Assembly: GCF_016918545.1 (NCBI RefSeq)
Contig: NZ_JAFFQC010000001.1
Coordinates: 1 to 64,000 of the forward strand
Direction of reading: 5' to 3'
Origin: Desulfobulbus alkaliphilus
GTDB lineage: Bacteria > Desulfobacterota > Desulfobulbia > Desulfobulbales > Desulfobulbaceae
Length of the DNA: 64,000 nucleotides
In this document: one piece after another, positions 52,972-62,536 of the stretch
Layout of the letters: each line of letters opens with the position of its first letter
Position numbering within the stretch: position 1 is the stretch's first letter
Program-made: the position numbers and the translations under genes
Notes under the pieces: generated by a model
Told to the model about the DNA's origin: nothing
Databases searched by the model: none
Seen by the model: the letters and a program-made list of their open reading frames with translations, nothing else

Positions 52972-55900
52972 GTTTTCTCCTGAGAGTCGGGCAAACAGAT
53001 CCCAATACCACCGGCGTATCCGGGTGGACCACAGGCTCAACTCCTCATGGCTTCGTGCCAGCAGATAGTACATCGATGGCACCACCACCAGGGTGAGGAA
53101 GGTGGCGATCACCAGGCCAAAAACCACCACAACCGCCATGGAACGCCACCACAAGCTGGATTCGCTCACCCAGGAAATGGCCATGATATGAAAATCATAG
53201 GACACACCGGTGATCATCGGTACCAATCCGAGAATAGTGGTCACGGCAGTAAGGAGCACCGGTCGCAGACGAGTGGCACCGGCCCTGACGACCGCTTCCT
53301 TGAGGGCAAAACCCCGGGCGCGGAGTTTGTTGGTGTAATCGATAAGGACAATAGCGTTGTTGACCACCACGCCTGCCAGGGAAATGACGCCCACACCAGT
53401 CATGATGATGCCGAAGGGTTGGCGAAACAGCATCAAACCCAGGAAGGCCCCGCCAAGAGACAGAAGCACCGAGGTCATGATCAAAAAGGGCTGGCTGACC
53501 GAGTTGAACTGCCCAACCAGGACCAGGAAGATGAGCAGTAAGGCAACAATGAAGGCCTTGGCAAGAAACTCCTCGGATTCCTGCTGAAACTCGAACTCGC
53601 CGGTGAAGGTGACCTTGTATCCCGGCGGCAGCGGCAGGGTTTCCAGCAACTTTTCGGCACTGGCCCTGGCCACCGGACCAGTTGTAATCGTTTCGTCGAC
53701 ATTGGCCTTGACCGTGACCACCCGCTCACTATTGATGCGAATGATATCACCGATGGAACCGGCAAAGCGAACCTCGGCCAGGGTGGAAAGGGGCACCAGA
53801 TGGCCGCTGGGAGCGGGAATGATCAACTCATTGAGAACATCCATCACCTGGCGATTTTCCTCGGCCAGTTGCACGGTGATATCAAAGTCTTCGTTACCCT
53901 CCCGGAAGGTGGAGACATCCAGGCCGTTATAGGCGGTTTTCAGAGCGAAACCGATGCTGTCGGTGGTCAGGCCGAACAAAGCCGCTTTCTGACGGTCGAC
54001 CCGTACCTGCACCGAGGGTGTTCCCTCGTTGAAATCATCGCGCACATCCTTGACATGGGGGATTTCAACGAGAATAGCCCGAATTCTTCTGGCGATCTCT
54101 CCCAGCACCGCAAAATCATCGCCGGCAATTTCTATGTTGATGGCTGCTCCGGTGGGCGGCCCCTGCTCTTCCATGGCCACAGTGATGATGCCACCGGGTA
54201 TGGTCTGAATACGTTCGCGGATGGTCTCCACGGTACGATACGAGGATTCCAGACGATCCTGCAGATCGAGAAAACGGACGCCGACATGGTTGGGGGCGTT
54301 GGCCTCAAAACCTGAACCCGGTCCGGGGGAAACCACGCCTTTGGTGTAGACCATCTCGATATTTTCCAGGTCCCCGGGCCCCCTGAAGGGCACACCGGAG
54401 GCGTTGACACGATCCCTGGGCCGCAGGGTACGTTCATAATCGTCGCGGTCAAAGTCATCGGCAACCACCGTGCCGATATCAGCTCCGGCAACCGCCATTT
54501 CGACCCGACGCAAGACCTGGTCGATATACTCGAGATCCGCACCCTCCGGAGTTTCAACATTGACGTAAATCCCCTTGGGATCGATATCCGGAAAAAATTC
54601 CACCGGTTTCTCCAGTCCGATCACCAGCAGCCAGCCCTGCACCATAACCACCAGCAGCGCAAATGCCGACCCGATGACCGCCAGGGGCCTGGTGAGACAG
54701 AAACGCAGCAGACGATCGTAGTGGCGGAGAAGAAAGGTGTTGATAGCCACCGGACTTTCCACCGACAGTGCCGCGGATTGCCCTGACCGACCGGTATCCG
54801 GTCTCTGTTTCTCTTCCATGAACAGCGAGGCCAGGGCGGGGTTGATCACCAGGGCAACAAAGAGGCTGGAAGAAAGGGTCACAATCAGCGTCAAGGGGAG
54901 AAAACGCATGAATTCCCCCATGATCCCCGACCAGAAGAGCATGGGGACAAACGCGGAAAGAGTGGTCAGCGTGGAGCAGATGACGGGATAGGCCACCTCC
55001 GAGGTCGCTTTCATCGCCGCATCGACCCGTGAAGCCCCCTGCTCGATGAACCTGTGGATATTTTCGACAATGACAACAGCATTATCCACCAGCATACCCA
55101 GCCCCAGAGTCAGACTGAACAGGACCACCATGTTAAGGGTGATGCCCATGGCGTAGAGAACCGTGAAACTGATCAACATGGAAAAGGGAATGGCCAGGCT
55201 GACCAGAATGGCATTGCGCAGCCCCATGACAAAGAAAATGACCAGCAGGACCAGAACCAGACCGGAAAGGATATTGTTTTCCAGGTCCGCCACCATGATG
55301 TTGATGTCCTTGGCCTTGTCAAGAACCTTGGTGATTTCCGTGCCCTGGGGCCAGTTGGATCGTTGTATATCGATCACCCGATCAATTTCCCGGCTGATGG
55401 CAATGATATTCTCGCCGGTCCGTTTTTTCACCGCGATGTTCACCGCCTCGCGTCCGTTGAGCCGGGCACGGCTGGCTTCTTCCTTGAAGCTGTCCACCAC
55501 CTGGGCGACATCCTTGAGATACACCGGCTGCCCCTGATGGGTACCAACCACCAGCCAGAAAATCTCTTCAGGGCTGGTGAATTCTCCTGGAACCCTGAGC
55601 AGGAACCGGCCAGCCCCGAGACGGAAGACACCGCCGGAAGTATTCAGATTTTCACGCTGCACCGCATCGCGAAGATCAATGAAGCTCAGGCCGTAATAAC
55701 TGAGTTTTTCCGGCGAGACCTCCACCCGGATTTCCCGTTCCAGGCCGCCGGTGACATCGACTTCAAGAACACCGACAATCGCCTCGATCTCATCTTCGAG
55801 ATCATCGGCAATTTTTTTGAGACAGGGCATCCCGCAGGTGCCGGACAGGGAGTAAATTACGATGGGCAGTTCGGAAAAATTGACCTCGAAGACCGAAGGA

Positions 55901-56277
55901 TCTTCATCCAGGTCGGTGGGCAGGTCCCCCATGGCCTCGTCAACCTTGTCCTTGACATCCTGCAGGGCCTTGGAAATATCAGTCCCGGTGACAAACTCGA
56001 TGTTAATGGAGGAATTACCCTCGGAACTGATGGACTGGATTTTTTTCAGGCCATCGAGCCCCTTGAGTTTATTCTCGATCTTAACGGTGACCCCGGTCTC
56101 GATATCCGGAGCCGAAACACCACGGTATTCGGTGGAGATAAAAACGTTGGGAATGGTGATATCCGGCTCACTCTCACGCGGCAGCACCAGATAACAGTAG
56201 GTCCCGAAAACAAGGATAAGGCACGCAAGCACCACCACGGCGATGCTGTTCTTGACAGCGGTATCGGAGATGATCAT
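52960..56277 (-). CDS. RND efflux transporter permease
   Basis: This 1105-residue inner-membrane pump has IIVSDTAVKNSIAVVVLACLI at the N-terminus, porter domains and the 12-helix RND pattern with GMLVDNAVVIVENIHRF (transport-type Asp). ILVSLAIPFSMLISFTVLY and the SGIMGEFMRFLPLTLIVTLS repeat are typical. It pairs with the fusion protein in the next gene (4-base overlap). The outer-membrane channel is not in view. The last four residues N-L-N-P come from a family-1 element, so the C-terminus was altered there. It is 1105 residues, somewhat longer than many RND pumps. Confidence 0.8.
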   Translation of the reverse strand: MIISDTAVKNSIAVVVLACLILVFGTYCYLVLPRESEPDITIPNVFISTEYRGVSAPDIETGVTVKIENKLKGLDGLKKIQSISSEGNSSINIEFVTGTDISKALQDVKDKVDEAMGDLPTDLDEDPSVFEVNFSELPIVIYSLSGTCGMPCLKKIADDLEDEIEAIVGVLEVDVTGGLEREIRVEVSPEKLSYYGLSFIDLRDAVQRENLNTSGGVFRLGAGRFLLRVPGEFTSPEEIFWLVVGTHQGQPVYLKDVAQVVDSFKEEASRARLNGREAVNIAVKKRTGENIIAISREIDRVIDIQRSNWPQGTEITKVLDKAKDINIMVADLENNILSGLVLVLLVIFFVMGLRNAILVSLAIPFSMLISFTVLYAMGITLNMVVLFSLTLGLGMLVDNAVVIVENIHRFIEQGASRVDAAMKATSEVAYPVICSTLTTLSAFVPMLFWSGIMGEFMRFLPLTLIVTLSSSLFVALVINPALASLFMEEKQRPDTGRSGQSAALSVESPVAINTFLLRHYDRLLRFCLTRPLAVIGSAFALLVVMVQGWLLVIGLEKPVEFFPDIDPKGIYVNVETPEGADLEYIDQVLRRVEMAVAGADIGTVVADDFDRDDYERTLRPRDRVNASGVPFRGPGDLENIEMVYTKGVVSPGPGSGFEANAPNHVGVRFLDLQDRLESSYRTVETIRERIQTIPGGIITVAMEEQGPPTGAAINIEIAGDDFAVLGEIARRIRAILVEIPHVKDVRDDFNEGTPSVQVRVDRQKAALFGLTTDSIGFALKTAYNGLDVSTFREGNEDFDITVQLAEENRQVMDVLNELIIPAPSGHLVPLSTLAEVRFAGSIGDIIRINSERVVTVKANVDETITTGPVARASAEKLLETLPLPPGYKVTFTGEFEFQQESEEFLAKAFIVALLLIFLVLVGQFNSVSQPFLIMTSVLLSLGGAFLGLMLFRQPFGIIMTGVGVISLAGVVVNNAIVLIDYTNKLRARGFALKEAVVRAGATRLRPVLLTAVTTILGLVPMITGVSYDFHIMAISWVSESSLWWRSMAVVVVFGLVIATFLTLVVVPSMYYLLARSHEELSLWSTRIRRWYWDLFARLSGENLNP

Positions 56278-57434
56278 AGCAGGCGCTCGGTGGGATCGGT
56301 CATCACCTTGATGACATTGATCTGCTGCCCGTCCTCGACATCACGATGCCCCTCGACCACCACCCGGTCGCCGGGCTGCAGGCCCTCGACGATCTCCACC
56401 CGCCACTGCTCGATCACCCCGAGGCGAACCGGTTGCCTGCGCACTGTGTCATCTTCGGCAATAAAGACAAACTGCTCGTCATTGCGACTGATCACGCTGA
56501 AGAGCGGCACGCTCAGGGCGTCATCGATTCGACGTTTAACGATGCGGGCCCGGATAAACATACCGGGCAGGATTTCATAGTCGGGGTTTTCCAGGGCCAG
56601 TTCCAGCCGATAGAGATAGGCTCCGGAATCCGGGGCCGGGGCGAGAAAATGAGTTTTGCCGACCAGAGCCCTGTTCTTCAGTGCTTTGATATGGAGGCCG
56701 ACTTCATCGATACGGCGGACCGCATCCACATCTGATTCAGGGATACCGACCACGGCCTTGAGCCGATCGATGCGCAATAATTCACCCAGAGGGTCACCGA
56801 TACCGACAAACAGCCCGAGCTTGGCATCCAGGCGCTTGATGACCGCATCCATGGGCGCGGTGATAGTACAGCGGCTCAACCGCAGCCGGGCCTGCTCCAT
56901 TTCCGCGGTGGCAAGCCGCAACCGAGTCTCGCTGGATTCCAGACCGGCGGTGGCTATGACCTTATCCCGATACATGGTTCGATTCCGCTCATAGTCGGCC
57001 ACGGCCTGGGCATGGGCGGCCTCGGCGGCGTCAAGGGCAATACGATACTCATCGGGTTCAATAAGGGCCAGGACCTGACCGGCCTTGACAAAATCACCCT
57101 CCCGCACCTTGACCTCGACCAGAACCCCGCTTACCTGGGCCATGAGTTCGAGCCCCGCCCAGGGTTCAATGGTCCCCGGCAGGTTCATGGCATCCTCGAT
57201 GGGCTCGGGTTGAACCTCGAGCAGCACTGCATTCACCAGCACCTTTTCCTCGACGCGGGCGGCTCTTCTTTCCTCCTCCAGGTCGATTTTTCGATTCTGC
57301 ACTGCGCCCATGAGGACAAAAATGAGGAGAATCAGGAAGATCAGGATACAACGAGGCAGATTTCTCCACACCATCAACAAGAGTCTGTTTTTGAACGAAG
57401 GTCGGGCCAGTGGCCCGGAAGTGTCATTTTTCAT
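56274..57434 (-). CDS. RND efflux periplasmic adaptor (membrane fusion protein)
   Basis: This 386-residue adaptor has a membrane anchor (LPRCILIFLILLIFVLMGAV), the lipoyl-like segment VLVEVKVREGDFVKAGQVLA, a coiled-coil hairpin (AAEAAHAQAVADYERN) and the second lipoyl half SRCTITAPMDAVIKRLDAK. It overlaps the RND pump by four bases. Together with a TetR regulator downstream on the same strand, they form an efflux module of unknown substrate. Confidence 0.8.
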   Translation of the reverse strand: MKNDTSGPLARPSFKNRLLLMVWRNLPRCILIFLILLIFVLMGAVQNRKIDLEEERRAARVEEKVLVNAVLLEVQPEPIEDAMNLPGTIEPWAGLELMAQVSGVLVEVKVREGDFVKAGQVLALIEPDEYRIALDAAEAAHAQAVADYERNRTMYRDKVIATAGLESSETRLRLATAEMEQARLRLSRCTITAPMDAVIKRLDAKLGLFVGIGDPLGELLRIDRLKAVVGIPESDVDAVRRIDEVGLHIKALKNRALVGKTHFLAPAPDSGAYLYRLELALENPDYEILPGMFIRARIVKRRIDDALSVPLFSVISRNDEQFVFIAEDDTVRRQPVRLGVIEQWRVEIVEGLQPGDRVVVEGHRDVEDGQQINVIKVMTDPTERLL

Positions 57435-57555
57435 GATCGGTTATCCATGGGTGTCCGGCAGGAAAGGAGATATTTTGTTCTGCCTCGCAGCGCGCCGGCA
57501 GATGATGTGCCCGCGGACTTGGAGTGAGGAATTTGGGAATAGAGGTAACAGTACC

Positions 57556-57771
57556 CTGAATCCGTGAGCGTTGGTCCGTGCGTCAGCTTCGTTGTTCGTG
57601 GCCGTTCGATGAAAGGACACTTCATCGGACGGGTACGGGTATTGAAGATGGCGTGCGGACGGATGCCCCGAAGGGCGGCTGTTGAAAGTTTTTCTCAAGG
57701 GTTTAGCTGCAATTATAGTATGATGACAGCAAGATATAGCCAAAACAAGCGTCCAGCCATCACGGATTCAG
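57556..57771 (+). repeat. Family-1 structured element, full copy (216 bp)
   Basis: CTGAATCCGTGAGCGTTGG to CATCACGGATTCAG. In this copy the stem tip is CGATGAAAGG/CTTCATCG rather than CGATTAAAG/CTTTATCG, a paired change. Lies between MFP and TetR genes. Confidence 0.9.
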
Positions 57772-57778
57772 GCACCTG

Positions 57779-58390
57779 TCATTTTCGGACCGGGGCCAAC
57801 CCTTGCAAAGCCTGCTCAAAAAGACTGTGCAGGGCCATGAGCACATCTTCTTCTGTGAGCAACCGCTTGGTAAACCAGGCTGACACCACCATGTTGTAGA
57901 GGCCGTAGAGGTGACCAAGGACCAGGGTGAGTTCGAGGTCACGCCGCAGTTCTCCCCTTGCCTGTGCCTGTTTGAGCAGAGGAATCAGCAAAGCGATGTA
58001 CCGTTCATCGATTCTTCTCGATTCCTCCAGAGCAAAATCCTTGGGATAAAAGGTTTCCCGCATCAGGATCCGGCCAAACTCGGGGTTGTGAAAAATAAAG
58101 CGAAAATCTTCCCGGTAGATGGCCACCAGCCGTTCAAGTAAAGGCATGCCCGGGGTATCAGTCGCCAGAATAGTGGCACGGGTTATTTCCATCTGCTCTT
58201 CGCAGAAAGCGAGGAAAATCTCACTTTTTTTACGGAAATAGGAATACACGGTCCCCTTGCCGATCCCGGCAGCCCGGGCAAGATCGGCAATACTGGTCCG
58301 CTCGTAGCCTTTGGCGGTAAACAGGCGCACAGCCGCCTCGAGAATAGCGATCTTGGTTTTTCGTTTACGTTGCTCACGTTTTCCGGACAT
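57779..58390 (-). CDS. TetR-family transcriptional regulator
   Basis: This 203-residue repressor has the N-terminal TetR helix-turn-helix: AAVRLFTAKGYERTSIADLA and AAGIGKGTVYSYFRKKSEIF. The C-terminal half binds a ligand. The stop is 8 bases from a family-1 element; it is co-oriented with the RND pair and likely controls it. ATG 58390 follows a family-1 element at 58402-58616. Confidence 0.85.
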   Translation of the reverse strand: MSGKREQRKRKTKIAILEAAVRLFTAKGYERTSIADLARAAGIGKGTVYSYFRKKSEIFLAFCEEQMEITRATILATDTPGMPLLERLVAIYREDFRFIFHNPEFGRILMRETFYPKDFALEESRRIDERYIALLIPLLKQAQARGELRRDLELTLVLGHLYGLYNMVVSAWFTKRLLTEEDVLMALHSLFEQALQGLAPVRK

Positions 58391-58401
58391 GTCACTCCCT
58401 C

Positions 58402-58616
58402 CTGAATCCGTGAGCGTTCGTCCGTGCGTCAGCTTCGTTGTTCGTGGCCGTTCGATTAATGGACACTTTATCGGACGGTTACGGGCAATGAAGATGGCGT
58501 GCGGACGGATGCCCCGAAGGGCGGCTGGTGAAATTCAGCACCAAGGATTCCGCTCCAATTAAAACATGATTACAGCAAGATAATATAAAACAAGAGTCCA
58601 GCCGTCACGGATTCAG
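58402..58616 (+). repeat. Family-1 structured element, full copy (215 bp)
   Basis: CTGAATCCGTGAGCGTTC to GTCACGGATTCAG. The central stem has CGATTAATGG on the left arm tip. Starts 12 bases from the TetR start. Confidence 0.9.
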
Positions 58617-58672
58617 GTCCCTGAAAAATTGACCCGAGTCGACTTTTTACCAGGCCCCACCCAGAGAAACAA

Positions 58673-58704
58673 CAAGAAAAATCGACCACGGTCGATTTTT
58701 CTTG
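58673..58704. terminator. Perfect 15-bp palindromic hairpin
   Basis: CAAGAAAAATCGACC and GGTCGATTTTTCTTG with AC between. T-rich on both strands; a good bidirectional terminator or operator between TetR and PdxH. Confidence 0.65.
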
Positions 58705-58789
58705 CGGAAATATCAGGATGGTGTTGACCTGACTACCGGTCCGGCTTATCTTGCTGGGAGCAAGCGTTCCGCTGGGGATAACAACACCC

Positions 58790-58915
58790 TTGAATCCATG
58801 AGCATCCCGAAGGGCGGCTGGTGCAAGGTGTTGCCAAGGATTTCGCTGCAATTACAAAATGAGTACAACAAGATAGAATAGATCCAAAACAAGAGTCCAG
58901 CCGTCACGGATTCAG
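58790..58915 (+). repeat. Family-1 element, short form (126 bp)
   Basis: TTGAATCCATGAGCATCCC, CGAAGGGCGGCTGGTGC, CAATTACAAAATGAGTACA and CCAGCCGTCACGGATTCAG. Ends 20 bases before pdxH. Confidence 0.85.
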
Positions 58916-58935
58916 GAACACAGCAAAGAGGCCGT

Positions 58936-59574
58936 ATGGACATCAAAGGACTGCGCAAGGAATATTCGAGCCCGATTCTCAGCCGGGACATGCTCGACCC
59001 TGATCCCATTCGGCAATTTGCACGTTGGTTTGCCGATGCCAGTGCCTCGGACATGCTGGAACCCAATGCCATGTCTCTGGCCACGGCCGGTGTGGATGGT
59101 CAGCCCACCCTGCGGACCGTGTTGTTAAAATTTTTTGATCACAACGGTTTCGTCTTTTTCACCAACTATGGCAGCCGCAAGGCCAGGCAGATTGCCGCCA
59201 ATCACCGGGTTGCGCTGCTCTTCTCCTGGATCAGACTGGAACGCCAGGTTGAAATCATCGGCAAGGCTGAAAAAGTCAGCAGCGTTGAATCGGCCCGCTA
59301 TTTCGCCACCCGGCCCCGGGACAGCCAGATAGGCGCCTGGATTTCCCGCCAGAGTACGATTCTGAGTTCAAGAAAACTGCTGATGATGGAACTGGAAAAA
59401 ATGAAAGTCAGATTTCTCCAGGGAGAAATTCCCCTGCCCGATTTCTGGGGAGGATACCGCGTCTATCCGACCAGCCTGGAATTCTGGCAGGGACAAACCA
59501 GTCGCCTCCATGATCGCTTTCTCTATACCCGGAGTGATGGGGACGGCTGGAATCTGCAACGACTGGCGCCCTGA
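58936..59574 (+). CDS. pdxH: Pyridoxamine 5'-phosphate oxidase
   Basis: This 212-residue FMN enzyme completes PLP synthesis. RTVLLKFFDHNGFVFFTNYGS and SRKARQIAANHRVALLFSWI carry the FMN region; SLEFWQGQTSRLHDRFLYTR ends with the conserved R-L-H-D-R. Start ATG 58936. It is joined to the downstream FAD oxidase by one-base overlap (TGATG), suggesting coupling. Full length. Confidence 0.9.
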   Translation: MDIKGLRKEYSSPILSRDMLDPDPIRQFARWFADASASDMLEPNAMSLATAGVDGQPTLRTVLLKFFDHNGFVFFTNYGSRKARQIAANHRVALLFSWIRLERQVEIIGKAEKVSSVESARYFATRPRDSQIGAWISRQSTILSSRKLLMMELEKMKVRFLQGEIPLPDFWGGYRVYPTSLEFWQGQTSRLHDRFLYTRSDGDGWNLQRLAP

Positions 59575-61040
59575 TGATCGCCTCGCCACCCCATTCAGCC
59601 AAGTCCACCTCCGGAAACCGAACCATGGTCAATGACCACATCCTGCGCATGCTGGAAACCATTGCCGGGCAGGGCAATGTCTCCACCCAGTCCACTGATC
59701 TGCTCACCCATGCCTACGACGCCACCCGGCAAAAATTCCTGCCGGATGTTGTCGTGCACGTCGAAAACACCGAGCAGGTCAGCCGCATTGTCCGCCTGGC
59801 CAATACCAAAAAAATCCCCATCCTTCCTCGCGGTGCCGGCAGCGGTTTCACCGGCGGCAGCCTGCCGGTGCGGGGTGGCATCGTCCTCGTCCTCACCAGG
59901 ATGAACCGCATTCTTGAAATCGACACCGACAACCTTATCACCGTGGTGGAGCCGGGTGTGGTCACCGGTCGCCTGCAGGCCGAAGTGGAAAAACTGGGTC
60001 TGTTCTACCCGCCTGATCCTGCTTCCAAGGATTTTTCCACCCTGGGCGGCAATATCGCCGAGTGTGCCGGCGGGCCACGCTGTGTCAAATACGGGGTGAC
60101 CAGGGATTATGTCCTCGGTCTGGAGGTGGTCCTGCCCTCGGGAGACATCATCCATACCGGCGGGCGAACCATGAAAAATGTGGTCGGCTACGATCTCACC
60201 AGGCTTTTTGTCGGCTCCGAGGGCACCCTGGGTGTGGTGACCCGCATCATCCTTCGTCTGCTGCCCCGGCCCGAAAGCCGCAAGACCATGCTGGTCGCCT
60301 TTGCCAGCATCGATGGTGCCGCCCGCGCGGTCTCCACCATCATTCAAGGTAAAATCATCCCCACTACCCTTGAGTTCATGGACGCCTCCGCCATTGATTG
60401 CGTACGCCGCACCGCGTCCTTGGATCTGCCCGCGGCCTGCCGGGCGGTGCTGATTATCGAAGTGGACGGGGAGGAAACGGCATTGGATCGACAGGTTGGG
60501 AATATCGGGGAACTCATCGCCTCTCTTGATGTACTCGCCACCAGCATCGCGGCGACCACGGCCGAGTCCGAGGCGATCTGGCAGGTACGCCGCAGTGTCA
60601 GTGCCAGTCTCCGCTCTCTCAACCCCGATAAATTCAACGAGGATATTGTCGTCCCCCGTTCCAAGGTGCCGGAGATGATCCATGCACTGGAGGCGATCGC
60701 GGCCCGCTACGGGGTGGCGATCGTCAATTTCGGCCATGCCGGTGACGGCAATATCCATGTCAATGTCATGGTGGATCTGGCCGAGATCGGCATGCGGGAA
60801 ACCGTGGACCAGGTTCTCGATGAAATTTTCCGCGCCACCGTCCACCTTGGCGGGTCGGTAAGCGGCGAGCACGGTATCGGCACCGCCAAGGCCCCTTTCA
60901 TTGCCATGGAACTCGATCCCGCGACCCTGGCCTGCATGCAGACCATCAAGAAGGCCCTTGACCCCAATAATATCATGAATCCGGGCAAAATCTTTCCCGA
61001 GTCGGCAGACGAACATCGTCTTTCCGCGTCCCGCCCCTGA
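59574..61040 (+). CDS. FAD-linked oxidase, GlcD/D-lactate dehydrogenase type
   Basis: This 488-residue flavoprotein has the FAD_binding_4 domain (PILPRGAGSGFTGGSLPVRG, GGNIAECAGGPRCVKYGVTR) and C-terminal FAD-oxidase domain (NFGHAGDGNIHVNVM, SVSGEHGIGTAK). Such proteins oxidise D-lactate or glycolate with an iron-sulfur partner; the GlcF-like gene follows 236 bases downstream with two family-1 elements between. ATG 59574 overlaps the pdxH stop; ATG 59625 is an alternative, as the first 17 residues are not conserved-looking. Confidence 0.85.
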   Translation: MIASPPHSAKSTSGNRTMVNDHILRMLETIAGQGNVSTQSTDLLTHAYDATRQKFLPDVVVHVENTEQVSRIVRLANTKKIPILPRGAGSGFTGGSLPVRGGIVLVLTRMNRILEIDTDNLITVVEPGVVTGRLQAEVEKLGLFYPPDPASKDFSTLGGNIAECAGGPRCVKYGVTRDYVLGLEVVLPSGDIIHTGGRTMKNVVGYDLTRLFVGSEGTLGVVTRIILRLLPRPESRKTMLVAFASIDGAARAVSTIIQGKIIPTTLEFMDASAIDCVRRTASLDLPAACRAVLIIEVDGEETALDRQVGNIGELIASLDVLATSIAATTAESEAIWQVRRSVSASLRSLNPDKFNEDIVVPRSKVPEMIHALEAIAARYGVAIVNFGHAGDGNIHVNVMVDLAEIGMRETVDQVLDEIFRATVHLGGSVSGEHGIGTAKAPFIAMELDPATLACMQTIKKALDPNNIMNPGKIFPESADEHRLSASRP

Positions 61041-61049
61041 ACCATCATT

Positions 61050-61157
61050 CTGAATCCGTGACGGCTGGTGAAAGATATTGGCAAGGGTTCAACTGCACTT
61101 ATACGATGAGTACAACAAGATATATCCAAAACAAGATTCCAGCCGTTACGGATTCAG
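61050..61157 (+). repeat. Family-1 element, 108-bp form, tandem copy 1
   Basis: CTGAATCCGTGACGGCTGG, TGAAAGATATTGGCAAGGG, TATACGATGAGTACAAC, CCAGCCGTTACGGATTCAG. Starts 9 bases after the GlcD stop. Confidence 0.9.
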
Positions 61158-61164
61158 GATCATT

Positions 61165-61272
61165 CTGAATTCGTGACGCCTGATGAACGGTGTTGTCAAG
61201 GGTTCAGCTGCAATTATACGATGAGTACAACAAGATATATCCATAACAAGATTCCAGCCGTCACGGATTCAG
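61165..61272 (+). repeat. Family-1 element, 108-bp form, tandem copy 2
   Basis: CTGAATTCGTGACGCCTG to CCAGCCGTCACGGATTCAG. Separated from copy 1 by GATCATT, with ATCATT also before copy 1 and ATCATG after copy 2. Confidence 0.9.
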
Positions 61273-61276
61273 AATC

Positions 61277-62536
61277 ATGACTGTGTCAAGCTCTCTTGCT
61301 GACCTGCGCCACCATATTGACCAATGTGTCCGCTGCGGCGCCTGCCAGGCTCATTGCCCGGTCTACCTGGAGACCTGCCGCGAAAGCTCAGTGGCCCGAG
61401 GAAAAATAGCCCTGGCCGAAGCGGTGCTGAACGGAGCCGTCGATCTCGAGGATCGGTTACGGCAGGAAGCGGGGCTCTGCCTGCTCTGCGGTTCCTGTGC
61501 CGCCAAATGTCCCAACCAGGTGCCCGCCGACGCCCTTGTTGCCGCCCTGCGGGAACGAATCACCGCCGCCCGAGGCCTGTCGTCGCTTGGCCGGGGTGTG
61601 GCTCTATTCACCGGATCCCAGCGACTGCTGCGCGGCCTCCTGCGGAGCGCGAACCTGTTTTCTTCTCTTTTCTTTACGAAAATCCCGACCCAGAGTGGCC
61701 TGCGCCTGCGTTTCTCACCGGCTGCCCTCAAAGAGCGTGTTGTGCCCGCCCTTGCCAGACACACTCTTTTTGACCGACTGCCGGAATTCCTGCCGGGTGA
61801 TGAGGACAAGCCGGTTCTCGGTGTTTTCGCCGGTTGTGCCCTGACCTATCTTTATCCGGCAACCGGCGAAGCCATGGTCCGCCTGCTCAACCGGCTGGGG
61901 TATCCAGTGGCTCTGCCCCGGTCCCAGGGCTGTTGCGGCATGCCGGCGCTTGCTACCGGCAACCAAAGGCTTGTGGGGCAGTTGACCGCTGCCAACACGG
62001 CAGCCTTCAAGTCGAACGGGACCAAAACCATCATCACCGCCTGCGCCACCTGCCACGGGATGCTGGCCGATCAGCCGGTCATCCACGGCTCTCCGGGCGG
62101 TGCGTCCGTCCAGGACATCCATGTCTTTCTTGTCCAGGCCGGTCTGGTGGACACCCTGGCCACCTTACCTGCAGCACCCCGGCGCATCCGGGTCACCTAC
62201 CACGACCCCTGCCATCTGCGCAATCGGGGCATCACCCGTGAACCCCGGGCGCTTCTTCAGGCCCTGCCGGGGGTCGAGCTGATCGAGATGGAAGGTGCGG
62301 GGCTCTGCTGCGGCATGGGCGGAACCTTCACTGCCGCCCACCCCGAACTCAGCCGGGCCATCGGCGACCGCAAACTGGCCGGTCTGCAGGCCACCAGGGC
62401 CTCGGTCATTGCCAGCAGTTGTCCCGGCTGTGTTCTGCAGTTGCAGGATATCATCACCCGCGCCGACCTGCCGGTCAAAGTGGTTCATACCCTGGATCTC
62501 ATTGACCAGGCCATGTCCGGAGAGGGACCGGCATGA
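61277..62536 (+). CDS. Iron-sulfur subunit, GlcF-like (lactate/glycolate oxidation)
   Basis: This 419-residue protein has two 4Fe-4S motifs (CVRCGACQAHCP and CLLCGSCAAKCP) and two CCG domains (GCALTYLYPATGEAMV with QGCCGMPAL; DPCHLRNRG with LCCGMGG) for a heterodisulfide-reductase-like cluster. It is the electron-transfer partner of the upstream FAD oxidase. Its stop overlaps the LarA start by four bases, so both are coupled. Start ATG 61277 is five bases from the repeat. Confidence 0.85.
   Translation: MTVSSSLADLRHHIDQCVRCGACQAHCPVYLETCRESSVARGKIALAEAVLNGAVDLEDRLRQEAGLCLLCGSCAAKCPNQVPADALVAALRERITAARGLSSLGRGVALFTGSQRLLRGLLRSANLFSSLFFTKIPTQSGLRLRFSPAALKERVVPALARHTLFDRLPEFLPGDEDKPVLGVFAGCALTYLYPATGEAMVRLLNRLGYPVALPRSQGCCGMPALATGNQRLVGQLTAANTAAFKSNGTKTIITACATCHGMLADQPVIHGSPGGASVQDIHVFLVQAGLVDTLATLPAAPRRIRVTYHDPCHLRNRGITREPRALLQALPGVELIEMEGAGLCCGMGGTFTAAHPELSRAIGDRKLAGLQATRASVIASSCPGCVLQLQDIITRADLPVKVVHTLDLIDQAMSGEGPA

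Noticed and set aside
55054-56580. 508-residue plus-strand frame opposite the RND genes
   Set aside because: Histidine/aspartate-rich shadow of the RND pump and adaptor; no signature.
59595-61016. 473-residue minus-strand frame opposite the FAD oxidase
   Set aside because: Shadow of a high-GC gene; the plus strand has the conserved FAD-oxidase motifs.
3889-61272. Family-1 repeats as integron attC sites
   Set aside because: No GTTRRRY/RYYYAAC core boxes, orientations are mixed and copies flank essential core genes; no integrase in view.
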